A DNA stretch of 64,000 bases from Saccharina japonica (lineage: Eukaryota; Sar; Phaeophyceae; Laminariales; Laminariaceae), in contig MEHQ01004105.1 in assembly GCA_008828725.1 (NCBI GenBank), forward strand, positions 1-64,000, given 5' to 3'. A program made the position numbers and the translations under genes. Below, in pieces: positions 1 to 10,636 of this stretch; the stretch's first letter is position 1, and each line of letters starts with the position of its first letter. A model generated the notes under the pieces. That model was not told the DNA's origin. It saw only the letters and a list, made by a program, of their open reading frames with translations, and ran no database searches.

Positions 1-2
1 GG

Positions 3-485
3 ACATGATACTCGTACGAGTACATACTTGTACAATGCTGTCTAAATCCGACGCCATGCCAGCACGGGGCTGGGTCAACAGTACTGCACGAGATTGTAGC
101 TACGCCAGGGCACGAGGCTGGAGCTACATCAACAAGCAAGGCTGGGGGGGGGGTCAGGCCGGGGTCGAGCGAAGGGGCAGCAGCGCGCTCGCAAGCGGAA
201 GGGATTGTGCTCAAATCGAGCGAGACTGGGAAGGCTGTGGGAGCTGGCTGCCAGGCGAAATTTGCGAGTTACGTCTCGAATTTCGGTCAGGTGGTCGAGC
301 AAGTCAGGGCTACGACCTGTCAGAAGGCGTGGTGCTTCTGCAGGTGCGACGAAGCTATCATCGCTACTGTTGTCGCAGCCGGTACCTAATGGGGCTGCGA
401 CCACTACCGCGTCTGGGCAAGGCGCGTGGGGTACGACGGATGCTTGCATGTCCGAAGGAGAAGTCTCATCGTCAGAGGGGCTCAT
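3..485 (-). pseudogene. Unrecognised GC-rich ORF, broken at a C run and cut by the window edge
   Basis: From ATG at 485 the minus strand is open for 118 codons (MSPSDDETSPSDMQASVVPH onward), acidic at the start and then rich in Arg, Leu and Pro. After a run of nine C (plus-strand G 144-152) the frame stops soon, but a +1 shift stays open to the window edge. Higher GC than the flanks and a single homopolymer break suggest a real coding remnant or a sequencing slip. A retroelement gag-like origin is possible, but no motif proves it. Confidence 0.3.
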
Positions 486-1204
486 CGAAAATAAATCCGG
501 AATGAAGAAAAAACAAAAATCAGCTATATTTACTCGTACGTACGGAAAACGAGAAAAATCGAGGGAAAAATAAGAAAGGGATACTGCCGAGCGTATGCAA
601 AGTCAGGCTCGCAAAGAGAGCAACCAAGCGCGATCGAGTCTCACGTGTCTGTCGCCGACGCCATGTATAAACGTATTACTGCCCTGGGGAGGTTAGGTAC
701 GTAGCTACAAATGCGGTATGGGGCAAGCCCGACTACCGTGCAGGTTTTTGACGAGACGCAACTCAGTTAATCACAGTTTGATCTTCGATGTCTTATTTTA
801 TTATCACGCTGATCCTGTGCCGAGAAGACTTCTGAGAACCAGGGGGAGCAAATATAATTTATTATTTGCTCGATGCGCGTTTCATCAGAAACACGCCACC
901 TCAACAATAGAGGGGAAACGGGGATACCATGAATACCATGACACAGACAACTATACGAGTAGTTGTAAGTAGATATATAGATTGTGAACAATTCGTGACC
1001 AAAACAAAGCGGACCATGACATATTTCCAATTCACATCATGTAGACACTACCGGCCCTCTCATACGAAAGTGTCTCGCAAAAATTTCAGCCTAAACATTA
1101 CATACAGGGGAAATAAAAAAGTCGACAGCTATTATACTGAAGTTAGTGTGGGACACACCCCTTTCTCAAATATGAAAGTCAGCCTAAACCCGATTTCTGG
1201 TTTC
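486..1204. other. No gene seen
   Basis: Short frames only. A decayed family C fragment may lie at 1137-1209 (GACACACCCCTTTCTCAAAT, TTTCTGGTTTCTTATGA). Confidence 0.5.
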
Positions 1205-1430
1205 TTATGAGCGGGCCGGTACTTTTTCTTTTTTTTTTCCATCCCAATCATTATCTTCACACTTCCGTCTTTCTCCCTCCCTATTTAGTCGTAACTAAGA
1301 TCCGGGGTCACAAAGTAGGCTCCTCTCCCTCCTCCCCCACTACGGTTCTTGCCTTGCATTTTTATCGCGAGAATTTTTTAGCACTTTCTTCCCTCGTCAA
1401 CTCTAGTCGAATTTTGCTTGCCCACGCTAT
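1205..1430 (+). repeat. Dispersed repeat R3, forward copy
   Basis: About 225 bp matching 6605-6830 in inverted orientation (GTAGGCTCCTCTCCCT, TTGCATTTTTATCGCGAG). Both copies lie close to family C MITEs. The matching frames share VGSSP and ALHFYRE, but no gene is claimed. Confidence 0.6.
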
Positions 1431-1477
1431 AATATGCGCTCTCGACAGCAGTCGGTGTCATTTGAGAATAAAAACCT

Positions 1478-1556
1478 CCATGGGGAGAATCGAACCCTCG
1501 ACATCCGGCCCTACAGGCTTCGTGGCTACCAGTTAGACCACCGGGGCGACCGGGGT
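1478..1556 (-). repeat. tRNA-like Pol III unit (SINE head or tRNA pseudogene)
   Basis: Minus strand carries an A box (TGGTCTAACTGG) and a B box (GGTTCGATTCT) at tRNA spacing, a D-arm-like GGTG/CCAC pair and a T run shortly after. The 5' and 3' ends do not pair as an acceptor stem, so it is not a working tRNA. Confidence 0.45.
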
Positions 1557-1605
1557 ACTGTATCATCAAAACGACAAACTTAAATATAAGAAGAGATTCG
1601 TATTA

Positions 1606-1752
1606 CAGTACAGGACACCTACAAAGAAACAGGAAACCTGGCCCAGGCTGGATTTCTTATTGAGAGAGGGTGATTTCCACACTAATTTCAAGATAACGAC
1701 TCCCGAATTTCCTATTTTACTCTAAATCTCAGCCTGGATTTATTATCAGACC
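1606..1752 (+). mobile_element. Tc1/mariner-like MITE (family C), right end missing
   Basis: Left CAGTACAGGACACCTACAAA after TA, interior TTCAAGATAACGACTCCCGA, then TCAGCCTGGATTTATTATCA where the terminal repeat should follow but does not. Confidence 0.65.
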
Positions 1753-1970
1753 GTGAGCGAGAACGTCCAACATCCAACAGAACTCGCAAAATTACTATCA
1801 TCGTAATCAATTAACTACACGGACATATGGGTGCAAGTAGAGAGCGCAACAGGCGACGCAAGGTGTGTCGCGCGCCGCAGGCGCGCAAGCCCCCCGCATG
1901 GGCCCCCGGAGCGCCCCCGGAGGGCTCCTGGCGGGCCTCCGGAGGCGAAAAAAATGCGATCTATGTAGTA

Positions 1971-2250
1971 AGGGTGTCTCGAAAATTATGTTATCGACAC
2001 CTAACTATCTAAACTGGTCAGAATGGAAAAACAATCCGACCACTCTGTCATCGCTGGACGATTTAGCATAGGGGCGGGGGGGTCTTTAAAACCAAGTGAT
2101 TGGTTTTTGAAAAAAATCAATTTTTTTTTTCGTGTTTTGTTCTATATCGTCCAGCGATCACAGCAAGCAGTGCTCTGATTGGCTTGACATTCTGACCATT
2201 TTAGATAGTTACGACGTAGTAGGTGTCGATGAAATACTTTTCGGACGCCC
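1971..2250 (+). mobile_element. 280-bp TIR element (family G)
   Basis: Left AGGGTGTCTCGAAAATTATG..TTATCGACACCTA and right the inverse (ATCGACACCTA, TTTTCGGACGCCC), with a second inner inverted pair ACTATCTAAACTGGTCAGA. It touches the left end of the 2.2-kb element. Confidence 0.65.
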
Positions 2251-2940
2251 TTGATCTACGCGCGAATATACTAGGCCCAACAGTTTAAGTCGAGCAAATC
2301 GGGGCGTAAGTCGGACTTAGGAATCGAGCGAAGCGAGGTATTAAGACCGCCGCAGGCGAATTTTTTTGGGATTAAGACGTGCGAATTTTACGCGTCTTAA
2401 ACCGTTTTTGGCGTCTTAGCACGTCTTAGAGTTGTCTTGGCGCATCTTAGCTTCGTCTTAGGGCGTCTTGGATTCGTCTTAGCACGTCTTAGATTCGTCT
2501 TAGCACGTCTTAAATTCGTCTTAGCACGTCTTAGATTCTTCTTAGACTCGTTTTGGCTTGTATTTAGGTGGTATGTCGAAAGAACAAGTATTTATTTTGG
2601 GTCCACACGCCGAGGAGGATCACCTACGAATCCATGCAACAATAATCGATGTTATCGTTCGATATATATATAATTTTCGAACCGAAACATGTTCGGTATT
2701 TTGATGACGATGAGGATAAAACGATAAACGATAACGATACGTACGATAAAAAAATTAAAGGTCGAACGCCTCCCAGGGGGATAGGGGACACAGCAACAAA
2801 CAGCAGCAGTACGACGTGATACGTACGTACATGGATAATCTAGATAATACCATCAAATCACCAGGACATATTATAGTGTACGATATAATACGCGTAATAA
2901 CACCATCAAATTATAACTAAATATAATATTTTTATACCGC

Positions 2941-3476
2941 AGAACAGGATATCACATAAGAAAACGAGCAACAAGAAAGGCAGGCTGAGATTAACGAGAA
3001 AACAAGAAATTCGGGGGTCGTGGTACTGAAATTGGTGTAGAACGCACCCATTCTCAAATAAGAAATGTAAACTGGGCCAGTTTCTTGTTTCTTATTATTT
3101 CACTGTACTACTATGTAAGTTGATTTTATTTTGGTAAACTACCGCTGATGGTGTTGTATTCACCGGTATATATATATTCATGTATCTATCGTATTGTTGT
3201 CATCATGGGATACACAGCTAGCTGAGCTGTACCTCGTGGTATATATAATAGTACGTAGCTCGTAGAAGGAGTACGACCGTACGGGATACCAGGTACCTAA
3301 TAAGAAAACGGGCAATAAGAATGGCAGGCTTACTGTAGCTTTACAGGACAACTTGATATTCGGGAGTCGTTATTATACTGAAACTATTTATTAGTGTATT
3401 ACAGTACACACCCATGCTCAAATAAGAAATCCATCCTGGGCCAGCTTTCCTTTTTCTTTTATTATTAAGTGTTATA
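2941..3476 (-). repeat. Two degenerate family C copies
   Basis: 2941-3116 and 3287-3476 both show AAGAAAACG(A/G)GCAA, AAGRATGGCAGGCT or AAGAAAGGCAGGCT and a closing TTTCTTATT. They are more diverged than the other copies and lie inside the 2.2-kb TIR element. Confidence 0.45.
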
Positions 3477-3487
3477 AGGATTACCCT

Positions 3488-3600
3488 GAGCTGGGTAATC
3501 GATCGATCTTTTACCCCTATAGCTCAGCGTTAATACCCTCACATTTGACGTCGTCGAGGACACGGGTTCGAATCTCACTTCGAACGTTTCTTTTTTCAGA
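3488..3600 (+). repeat. tRNA-like SINE head, with a second partial copy at 3730-3788
   Basis: A-box-like TAGCTCAGCGT, B box GGTTCGAATCT, then a T6 run. The leading 57 bp (GAGCTGGGTAATCGATCGAT through ATACCCTCACAT) is repeated at 3730-3788, where the A box is perfect (TAGCTCAGCAGG). Confidence 0.5.
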
Positions 3601-4499
3601 AACGCTTGCGCGTGCGTCCCCAAATAACACGTCTCCCTGGTTCCCCAGGTATTGAAACGAAGCGGGTAGGTCAACGTACGGCCGTATACGGTACCGACGT
3701 CCCAAATATCCCGCCGTTCAGAGGGGGGGAGAGCTGGGTAATCGATCGATCTTTTACCCCTATAGCTCAGCAGGTAATACCCTCACATAATATAATAAGT
3801 GCTTTGTACTTGTACGACGTATACGAACAAAATGTTACAAATAAATAGTGGATGTACGGTGGCTTCGTAGCTACCGGTGCCTGCCAAACAGCAAACAGCA
3901 GTGCCGACGTGTATTAGTCCAGGACATCGTAGCTGGTTGGTGCTGTCGCTGGTGAAGGCGCCGCCGCGGTGCCAAGGCCATTCTGGGAGGAGAGTAGAGA
4001 GTAGAAGGGGGGTGCGTCTTGTGCAGGTGTGCTGGGATTGAGCAGTGGGGTGTGATGTCCTGCGAGTGGCGGGCTGAGTTTTGGTTGGGGCGGGCTGGGG
4101 GATTAGCGAAGGTCGAAATCGCGATTTTCATATTTTGAAAAAATGCTTTCTCGAAAATCCGGGGAGAAGGGTTCATTGTCCCCGGGAACCTTGGAAAAAC
4201 GCATTGGGCCTCCAAAAAAGGAGTTTCCAAAAAAACAAGTGGGTTAATCTACTCACCTGCTGTGTACGTTGTGTTCCCAAGCTCGTTGTGCTTCTAGCGA
4301 TTCCCTAAGACGTGCTAAGCTACGCCTGGTATATTTTAAGACGACTCTAAGACGTGCCAAGCTGCCATATAGCGAGTAAGACGGGCCTCTTTCTGAGAAA
4401 CGGATTAAGACGAATTTTAAGACACGACTTAAACTGTTGGGCCTAGAATATACGCCTCAACATTACTGTCAGTAAAAAAGCCTTTATATTTATTTTTGG

Positions 4500-4860
4500 T
4501 CACGGCGAATAGAAAAACGTGCCTCAAATAGAGTAAGAGCCTATGGCGAATAGCAAAAGGTGCCTATTATTTGTTTTCGACTATATATGGCGAACAGGAC
4601 AAGGGGCCTCAAATATGTTCAATTACCACTATTAATATAAATATCAAGAAAAAAAGACCCCCCAAACATGTTCTCGCCTCCGGCGAGAAAAAAACGCGCA
4701 ACAACAAAAAACGACTGCGGCGAAACATTTTCCGCGCCCAAAAACGTGTTTTTTTCTGCGCGCAACCTGCCTCGGAGGCACTGTTGCGCAAAACGATTAT
4801 TGTTACCAAATGTTGCGCCAGCGCAACAGCGCAACACCTAATTAATGCCCTGATACGCAC
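4500..4860. repeat. Degenerate short repeats and palindromes
   Basis: Three loose copies of GGCGAATAG-AAAA-GTGCCTCAAATA (4503-4618), then GC palindromes such as CTCGCCTCCGGCGAG (4673) and TGTTGCGCCAGCGCAACAGC (4811). No gene is seen from here to 5650. Confidence 0.4.
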
Positions 4861-5658
4861 TACGTACTGTTATGGCGGTGGCTGGAGGTGTTGGCTGTGG
4901 CTGGTTGGTGTTTCATTTTGGCTCTGTCGTTTCTTCGTCGGTTCCTGTGGTCGATACGAATTGAATATTCGCCCGAAGCTTCACCCCAAAGAAAGACCGA
5001 TGCATACTCGTATAACATATTATATACGACGATTTGTAGTTTCGGTGGTAGTAGATACTCCATGGACTGCGATGTACGTTCGTAGGGTATGCCTTGGTTT
5101 CGCCGGTCTAATCTGCGTCAGATATCACGGTTAGATAGTCGGAGCGACACCTGACACTTTGAAGTATGAACGAACGTAGTTGATCTGCGTGACGGTATAA
5201 TATCGCCTGATTCCAACCCCTCGCCCGCCACACCCCCGACCATCGCCGACTGACACACACCGAGAACCGAGAACACATTCATCCCTCTTCCCTGCAGCGG
5301 CCACTCATCAACCCACGCATTTTTTACTGCCTGGTTTGGACTGTTCGCCACCGTCAGCTAAACGTATACCGGGTTGGCGGGAGCAACACACTGCCTGTGA
5401 ATCCCCCGAGCATTCTACACCTAAGAAGGCAAGACAAAATATTGGCAGTCGTCGTGCGCCACCCCCAGCACTCAGCACTGACTACGATCGACGATTCAAG
5501 CCAAGAAAGTGTGTAACCGCTCGCCCAGGTGGTCTAATAGGGACCACCTTCAAATATCCAACGCTGCTTTGATCAGCACAGCGCGGATTGTATGAATGAG
5601 GTAGAATTCAACCGCGATGATATATGTTGTCAATTTCGAGTATTTACAGTATAGGCAG

Positions 5659-5869
5659 AGGGTGGTCGAAAAATATTTTTCGACATCTCACAGAATTTTT
5701 GTTCGTTAGGGGGGGGGGGGTTACTAAAACCAGGTTAACAAAAGGAAAATTAGGATCATTTTTTTTTTTCTATTTTCTTATTTCATCATGTGATAACAAC
5801 GGTTGCAACGGTTCTCCATTCCGACCTCTGGGGGTGTGGTGTGTCGTTTTCTCCTTTTTCCGGACGCCC
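5659..5869 (+). mobile_element. Family G-like TIR element
   Basis: Left AGGGTGGTCGAAAAATATTT, right CTTTTTCCGGACGCCC; about 211 bp with a GTTAGGGGG tract inside. The ends resemble those at 1971-2250; the interior is different. Confidence 0.45.
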
Positions 5870-6027
5870 CTCGGTATAGGCCCGCCTACAAGAAATCTCT
5901 ATTTCAAGTGAGCCGCAGATACATATTAGTTGCTCAAGGCCAGGTCACTTCTTAATATCACGTTTCTTATCCACCGAAGATATTGGAACGGGTGTTTCTT
6001 ATATGGCTTTTTTCTTATTCGATGAGG

Positions 6028-6277
6028 GATGAAAGCTACGATAGAGGTGCACCGTGTTTTGCTTTATAAGGGTGGTCACTTGAGGAGCTCCATAACTCAC
6101 CCGAAAACCGATTTTGCAAGAAACCAAAAGTGCTACCCGACCAACAATCCCATGAGCTAAATACAGTATGGAAAATATGGCAACACAAGAATGAATGTCC
6201 GACGAAATTGGGTTAACGAGCCCGATCATTTAGAAACAATATCAGCAAAAATTGCCACCTCTATCGTAGCACGCGTC
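6028..6277 (-). mobile_element. Family A MITE, reverse orientation
   Basis: Left GATGAAAGCTACGATAGAGG, right ACCTCTATCGTAGCACGCGTC, interior TCACTTGAGGAGCTCCATAA and GGGTTAACGAGCCCGATCAT. Target duplication not clear. Confidence 0.8.
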
Positions 6278-6422
6278 CAGTGGTGACCACGAATGCTTCT
6301 AAGAGTTAATTCACGGGGTTCCAATCTCACGTGGGTCGAACTTTTGAGTGTATTCGCGTTAACAACGTAACGAACGGAGTCAAGTGCGGAAGCGCCTATT
6401 AACGTTTAGCGTGAGTACAATA

Positions 6423-6593
6423 ATACAAGACACCTAATAAGAAACAGGCTAAGAAGAAAGCCAGGCTGAGATTTGGAGGAAGATAATAAATTCTGGAGTC
6501 ATTATCTTGAAATGAGTGTAGAAATCACCCTCTCCCAAATAAGAAATCCAGCCGGGACAAGATATCTTGTTTCTTATTGGGTGTCCTGTACTG
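6423..6593 (-). mobile_element. Tc1/mariner-like MITE (family C), reverse orientation
   Basis: Left ATACAAGACACCTAATAAG, right TTATTGGGTGTCCTGTACTG; interior CATTATCTTGAAATGAGTGT is the reverse of the other copies. Next to the inverted repeat at 6605-6830. Confidence 0.75.
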
Positions 6594-6604
6594 CTGTAGG
6601 CTGT

Positions 6605-6830
6605 ACGCCCAATTCGATGCGAGTTGAGGGAAGGAAGGGCTGAAGTTTCCTCGCGATAAAAGTGCAAGGCACCAACCATAGTGCGGGAGCAGGGAGAGGA
6701 GCCTACCTCGTGACACCAGCTCTGAGTTACGACCAGGAAGGAGATATAAAAGGGAGGGCGAAAATAATACATGGGATGAAAAAAGAAAACAAGAAAATAT
6801 ATATTATGCCGGATATTCGGAAAGGGTGAC
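6605..6830 (-). repeat. Dispersed repeat R3, reverse copy
   Basis: Inverse of 1205-1430: TCGCGATAAAAGTGCAAGGC, AGGGAGAGGAGCCTAC. Flanked at the left by a family C MITE. Confidence 0.6.
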
Positions 6831-7137
6831 GCTTGCCTCGAATTGTCGATCGCAGTGAGTGCTGAGGGTGGCACACGACGACTACAACATGTAGCCACCA
6901 GCAACAAACTACCAGGAATTCATAACCTGGGAACGAAACACGATTAGGTATTATCCAATCTAGATATCATACCTGTGCGTACTTCATCCATGCAGGCCAT
7001 CAACCCGATCCGCACCGCCCCGTGCGCCTCTGCGTCGCCACTGAAGTATTAAAACATGTCACCTCTCCATAATGTGTACCTGGTATCAGGTGCTACAGTA
7101 TAAACTTCGTATACATTAAAAAATTAAAAAAAAAACA

Positions 7138-7375
7138 ACAGGCAGCTGTGAGCTCGAGGATTTCGTCGAAGCTCATCTTTGCTAGCTGAGTGTAATACTT
7201 CGATCGCGCGTACTTACGGGTTTTATATCTCCTCATGTAGATGTACATCCCGTATGAGGGGAACACAATCTGAGGCTGTAGAATTCTGGAAGTGTGTGTC
7301 TATTTGTGGGGGAAGAAATAACTTAAATTAAATTAAAGTTGAAATTAAACAGTCTGAAATAAACGTACCAGGTAT
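7138..7375 (-). repeat. Repeat X, reverse copy (empty site for the 620-bp element)
   Basis: About 240 bp matching, in reverse, 10637-10809 plus 11430-11530: CTCGAGGATTTCGTCGAAG, GATGTACATCCCGTATGAGG, TATTTGTGGGGGAAGAAATA. It reads straight through the point where the 10.8-kb copy is interrupted. Confidence 0.75.
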
Positions 7376-9619
7376 ACTATAGTGTTCCGACGAGTTTACG
7401 TGATAGAGTGGTTCTACTATTTGTAGCCATGTATGGTATATAAGAAGAGGTGTGCGAGGACAGGTTATGGAGTAAAACTTAAAAGCACCTGGATGAATGT
7501 TTACTTAATTAGTGATTTGGGTTTTTTTACATATAGTCCGTGCAGCTTTTTTTTTCTAATATTTTCCACACCACGTAGGTACATGTTTCTCCGGGTATAC
7601 ATCACCGATCAAATTATCAAAAGTACCTCTATAAACGCTTACTCTTCCGTGCAGGTGTTTCTGGAAGAAAAAAAAAACGAACATTCTCTGCATCTTTACT
7701 TCTAAAAAAACAAAAATATATTTATATATTTTTATTTCAATAATACGAAGAGAGTAATTATGACTGGACTATTTAGACAACGGATTTCATTATTAATAGC
7801 TCTCGGCGTTGCGCAGGTGATCTGACCTTCCGATTTTATAGAAAACGAAAACTCGAGAAGAAACAAGACAAAAACTGAGCCCGGAACCTCATTTATATTT
7901 CAATCTTACAAGGTTTCCATCCAACAGATGTGGAAATAGAGGTCGCCAAACGATTCCTTTCATCGAGTTACAGGTCATCTGTTTTTTTTTTTTTCTCATC
8001 GCAACGATATTTCTCGAAATATTCACTGTTTTGTAAAAAATTGTTGATTTGGCTATGATTATGCACTCGACAACCTGGAACTTACTTGATTTTAGAGTGG
8101 CCGAAAAAAAAAACTAAAAAAACAATATTTGTTCGCTCAGCCCTGGTGATGACTGTGTTCAACGTTTCTTGCAACTCGTCGTATTTCAAAAGTTATTAGC
8201 CGAAAACAGATTGGACAAACTATACTGCACGGACCATATATATTTGTTGTTGTTTTTCTTCACATTAAACTCGTTTCAGTTGCTAATCCCTATAGTCTGA
8301 TCTAGCAAGATCACGGCCCGTGGTCACAAAAGTGCTAGAGCCATCAGAGAATCCTAAGAACACGTACACTTAGCAGGGAAAGGATACACAAGTCCGAAGA
8401 GGTACACCTAAAATCCCTACAGCATGTTATGCGTGTCCAAAACTGAACTACACGCCCGCAATCTCCATTCGACGACAGCAGCATCGTCTTTTTTTTCGTA
8501 AGCAACACCCCCCCCCCCCCCCCCCCTCCCACTCAATACCAATGAATTTATATAATATATATATACACCAGGAGAGGTGCACAGTACAGTACCTAGACAG
8601 TACCTGTACTGCATTGCTGTAGTAACGAACACACAACTGACACATCAAGGCACACTGTCGGTATGGCGAACACTGGGGGATAATAGCCTTCCCGCCCTGC
8701 TCATGGCACGTACGTGGAGTCGGGTCCGCAACAGGACCGTGCGATAATGGCCTCGAGCAGTACCCACGCGCCTACAGCGGCCGGTTCGCCTGTACCGTAC
8801 AACTCTGGCGGCAATGTTAGGCTAACCACGCGGGAGTGCAGAACTATGTTGCATCATATCGTCACGCCCCACTCCCAGACATGCACGGACAGTATCGTTG
8901 CATCAAAGCCCGGGTGGTAAATTTTTCATCGTCGCTGACTGTATCACAGAGGGGCGGCCTTACACACATTAACATGGAGGCGACACGAGACATCGTAAAC
9001 CATCTCAGAACTGCTGTAATGCCTCGCCACACGAGGGGACCTCCCAGTCTTCGTGGGACTGTCAGAAAGCGGCGAGTACCACCAGCAGCCCTCCTGCCCT
9101 GTGCGTCATATCATACGACAAATCAAAACACACGTACGTACCTGGTACGGTTTACAGTAGTGTCAGGTAAAGCGGCACATCCCAAATTATATGTCGTACC
9201 TGGAATATCATTGCCAAGGTAAAACGGCAACAAGTCCTAAATTCCATCCCAAATAATTACAACAACAACAAAAAAGGAAAACGGCAACCATCCCGACTTC
9301 CATCACAAATATGAATGTCCTGCCAAACAAAGTAACGCGGCAATCCCAGAACCAAAGGTCTTGATATCTCAGTTCCTGTCGATGTCTCAGAATAAGCGAG
9401 ACAGGTAGTATAACTTCAGGAAGGGGAAACTCTAACGATCGAGAGCGTGCTGGTAACACCTTGAAACCAAATCAATACCACTCACCGTCTTCACGAAAAT
9501 CTTTTCTGTGCTGGAGTTTTGGGCGTCGGCAAACAAACATTATTAGTAGGGTTGTCCGTAACGGCATAATGACGCACGACTGGCCGTCGTTGAACATATA
9601 CTGTATATTAATATTTGGG
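7376..9619. other. No gene seen
   Basis: AT-rich with A/T homopolymers and a 19-C tract at 8508-8526. No splice-bounded frame or recognisable motif on either strand. Confidence 0.5.
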
Positions 9620-10520
9620 CATTTGACAAAAAGGGGGACACCCCCCATATATCGTAACTAAAGGGGGGACACCACCAAGCACCGGCGGCGGGGTTATCGT
9701 TAAAGAGGCGGTCGTCAACACCAATTCAACTGCCCAGCGCATTAACGGTATACTCATAGTCATATATTAACCATCACTCTGACCGAACAGCTCAACAGCT
9801 CATTTCCTGGTACAATAAGAATATCCTCTCCTTTACGCCATGGTACGTACCTGATATACGCGGATACGTATACGGTGGTACCGGCACGACTACATATATA
9901 CGTACAGCAGCCAGCAGTAGTACCAGAGGAGTACTACAGTCAGTACTATAACTTGTTACGTATATATTTACGTATACTCGTTTATATATATGTTGGTGAT
10001 TTTTTAGGACAACAGGGCACAGGGCGCCAACCAATGTATGCTGATCTGCTGGCCCCGTTTGCCTAGGTGTAGGCCGTTGGTCTTTTCGACGTTAGACGTC
10101 GTCTGTTGGGCGTGCCACAACAACCAGAACATGGAGTGGTCACTTACCTTAGGTCTTTTTGACACAGAAAGGGGGATACCTCTCTGCATATTTACAAAAA
10201 GGGGGACGTTACGAAAAAAGGGGGACTTTCCCAAACTAAGTAGATGAAAAGGGGGATATCCTCGCGCAGGCATAACAAAAAGGGGGATGTGCTCACACCC
10301 CCCTTTTGATCGTTCTCGTTCACCCGTTAAACATATGAAAAAAATGAATAAAAAACGCTGGGGATGGTAGGGAGGGGCCATGTGAGTGTGGCAAACGCAT
10401 CAGTTTTTATTTTCGAGTCGATTTGACAGAGTACATGGGCTTACCCGGCGGCGAAAACCGATGTCCCCCTTTTTGTATCGATACAGGGGGGTGTACCCCT
10501 TTTTGTAAAATCCCCTTAAT
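9620..10520. repeat. Dispersed AAAAGGGGGAYA motif array, partly inverted
   Basis: ACAAAAAGGGGGACA-like words occur near 9628, 9660, 10166, 10195, 10213, 10247 and 10276; inverted forms (TCCCCCTTTTTGTA) near 10461 and 10495. Several form hairpins, for example AAAAGGGGG at 10276 with CCCCCCTTTT at 10300. Confidence 0.6.
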
Positions 10521-10636
10521 ATTTTTGTTTAATATATATAAACTATGTGCGTCAGGGGGTGTCCAAGGTTGCCAAAAACAATCAAACCGAATATTGATAT
10601 ATTATCGCAGCAATATGTAAAGAAAACAAACGTGCG

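Larger units (their letters stand above)
2262..4456 (+). mobile_element. 2.2-kb non-autonomous TIR element with subterminal repeats
   Basis: Ends 2262-2294 and 4424-4456 are inverted copies (core CTAGGCCCAACAGTTTAAGT). Just inside the left end a tandem CGTCTTAGCACGTCTTAGAT array runs to about 2560; inside the right end the same motif occurs inverted (TAAGACG, 4310-4430). The interior holds other repeats and no transposase. The tandem array gives a spurious 78-residue ORF of seven-residue repeats. Confidence 0.65.

Noticed and set aside
2437..2673. ORF of seven-residue repeats (FVLARLR)
   Set aside because: A product of the subterminal CGTCTTAG tandem array of a TIR element.
4571..5134. 187-codon plus-strand ORF
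   Set aside because: Built over short repeats and palindromes (4.5-4.9 kb); low-complexity Lys/Asn/Arg stretch, no domain.
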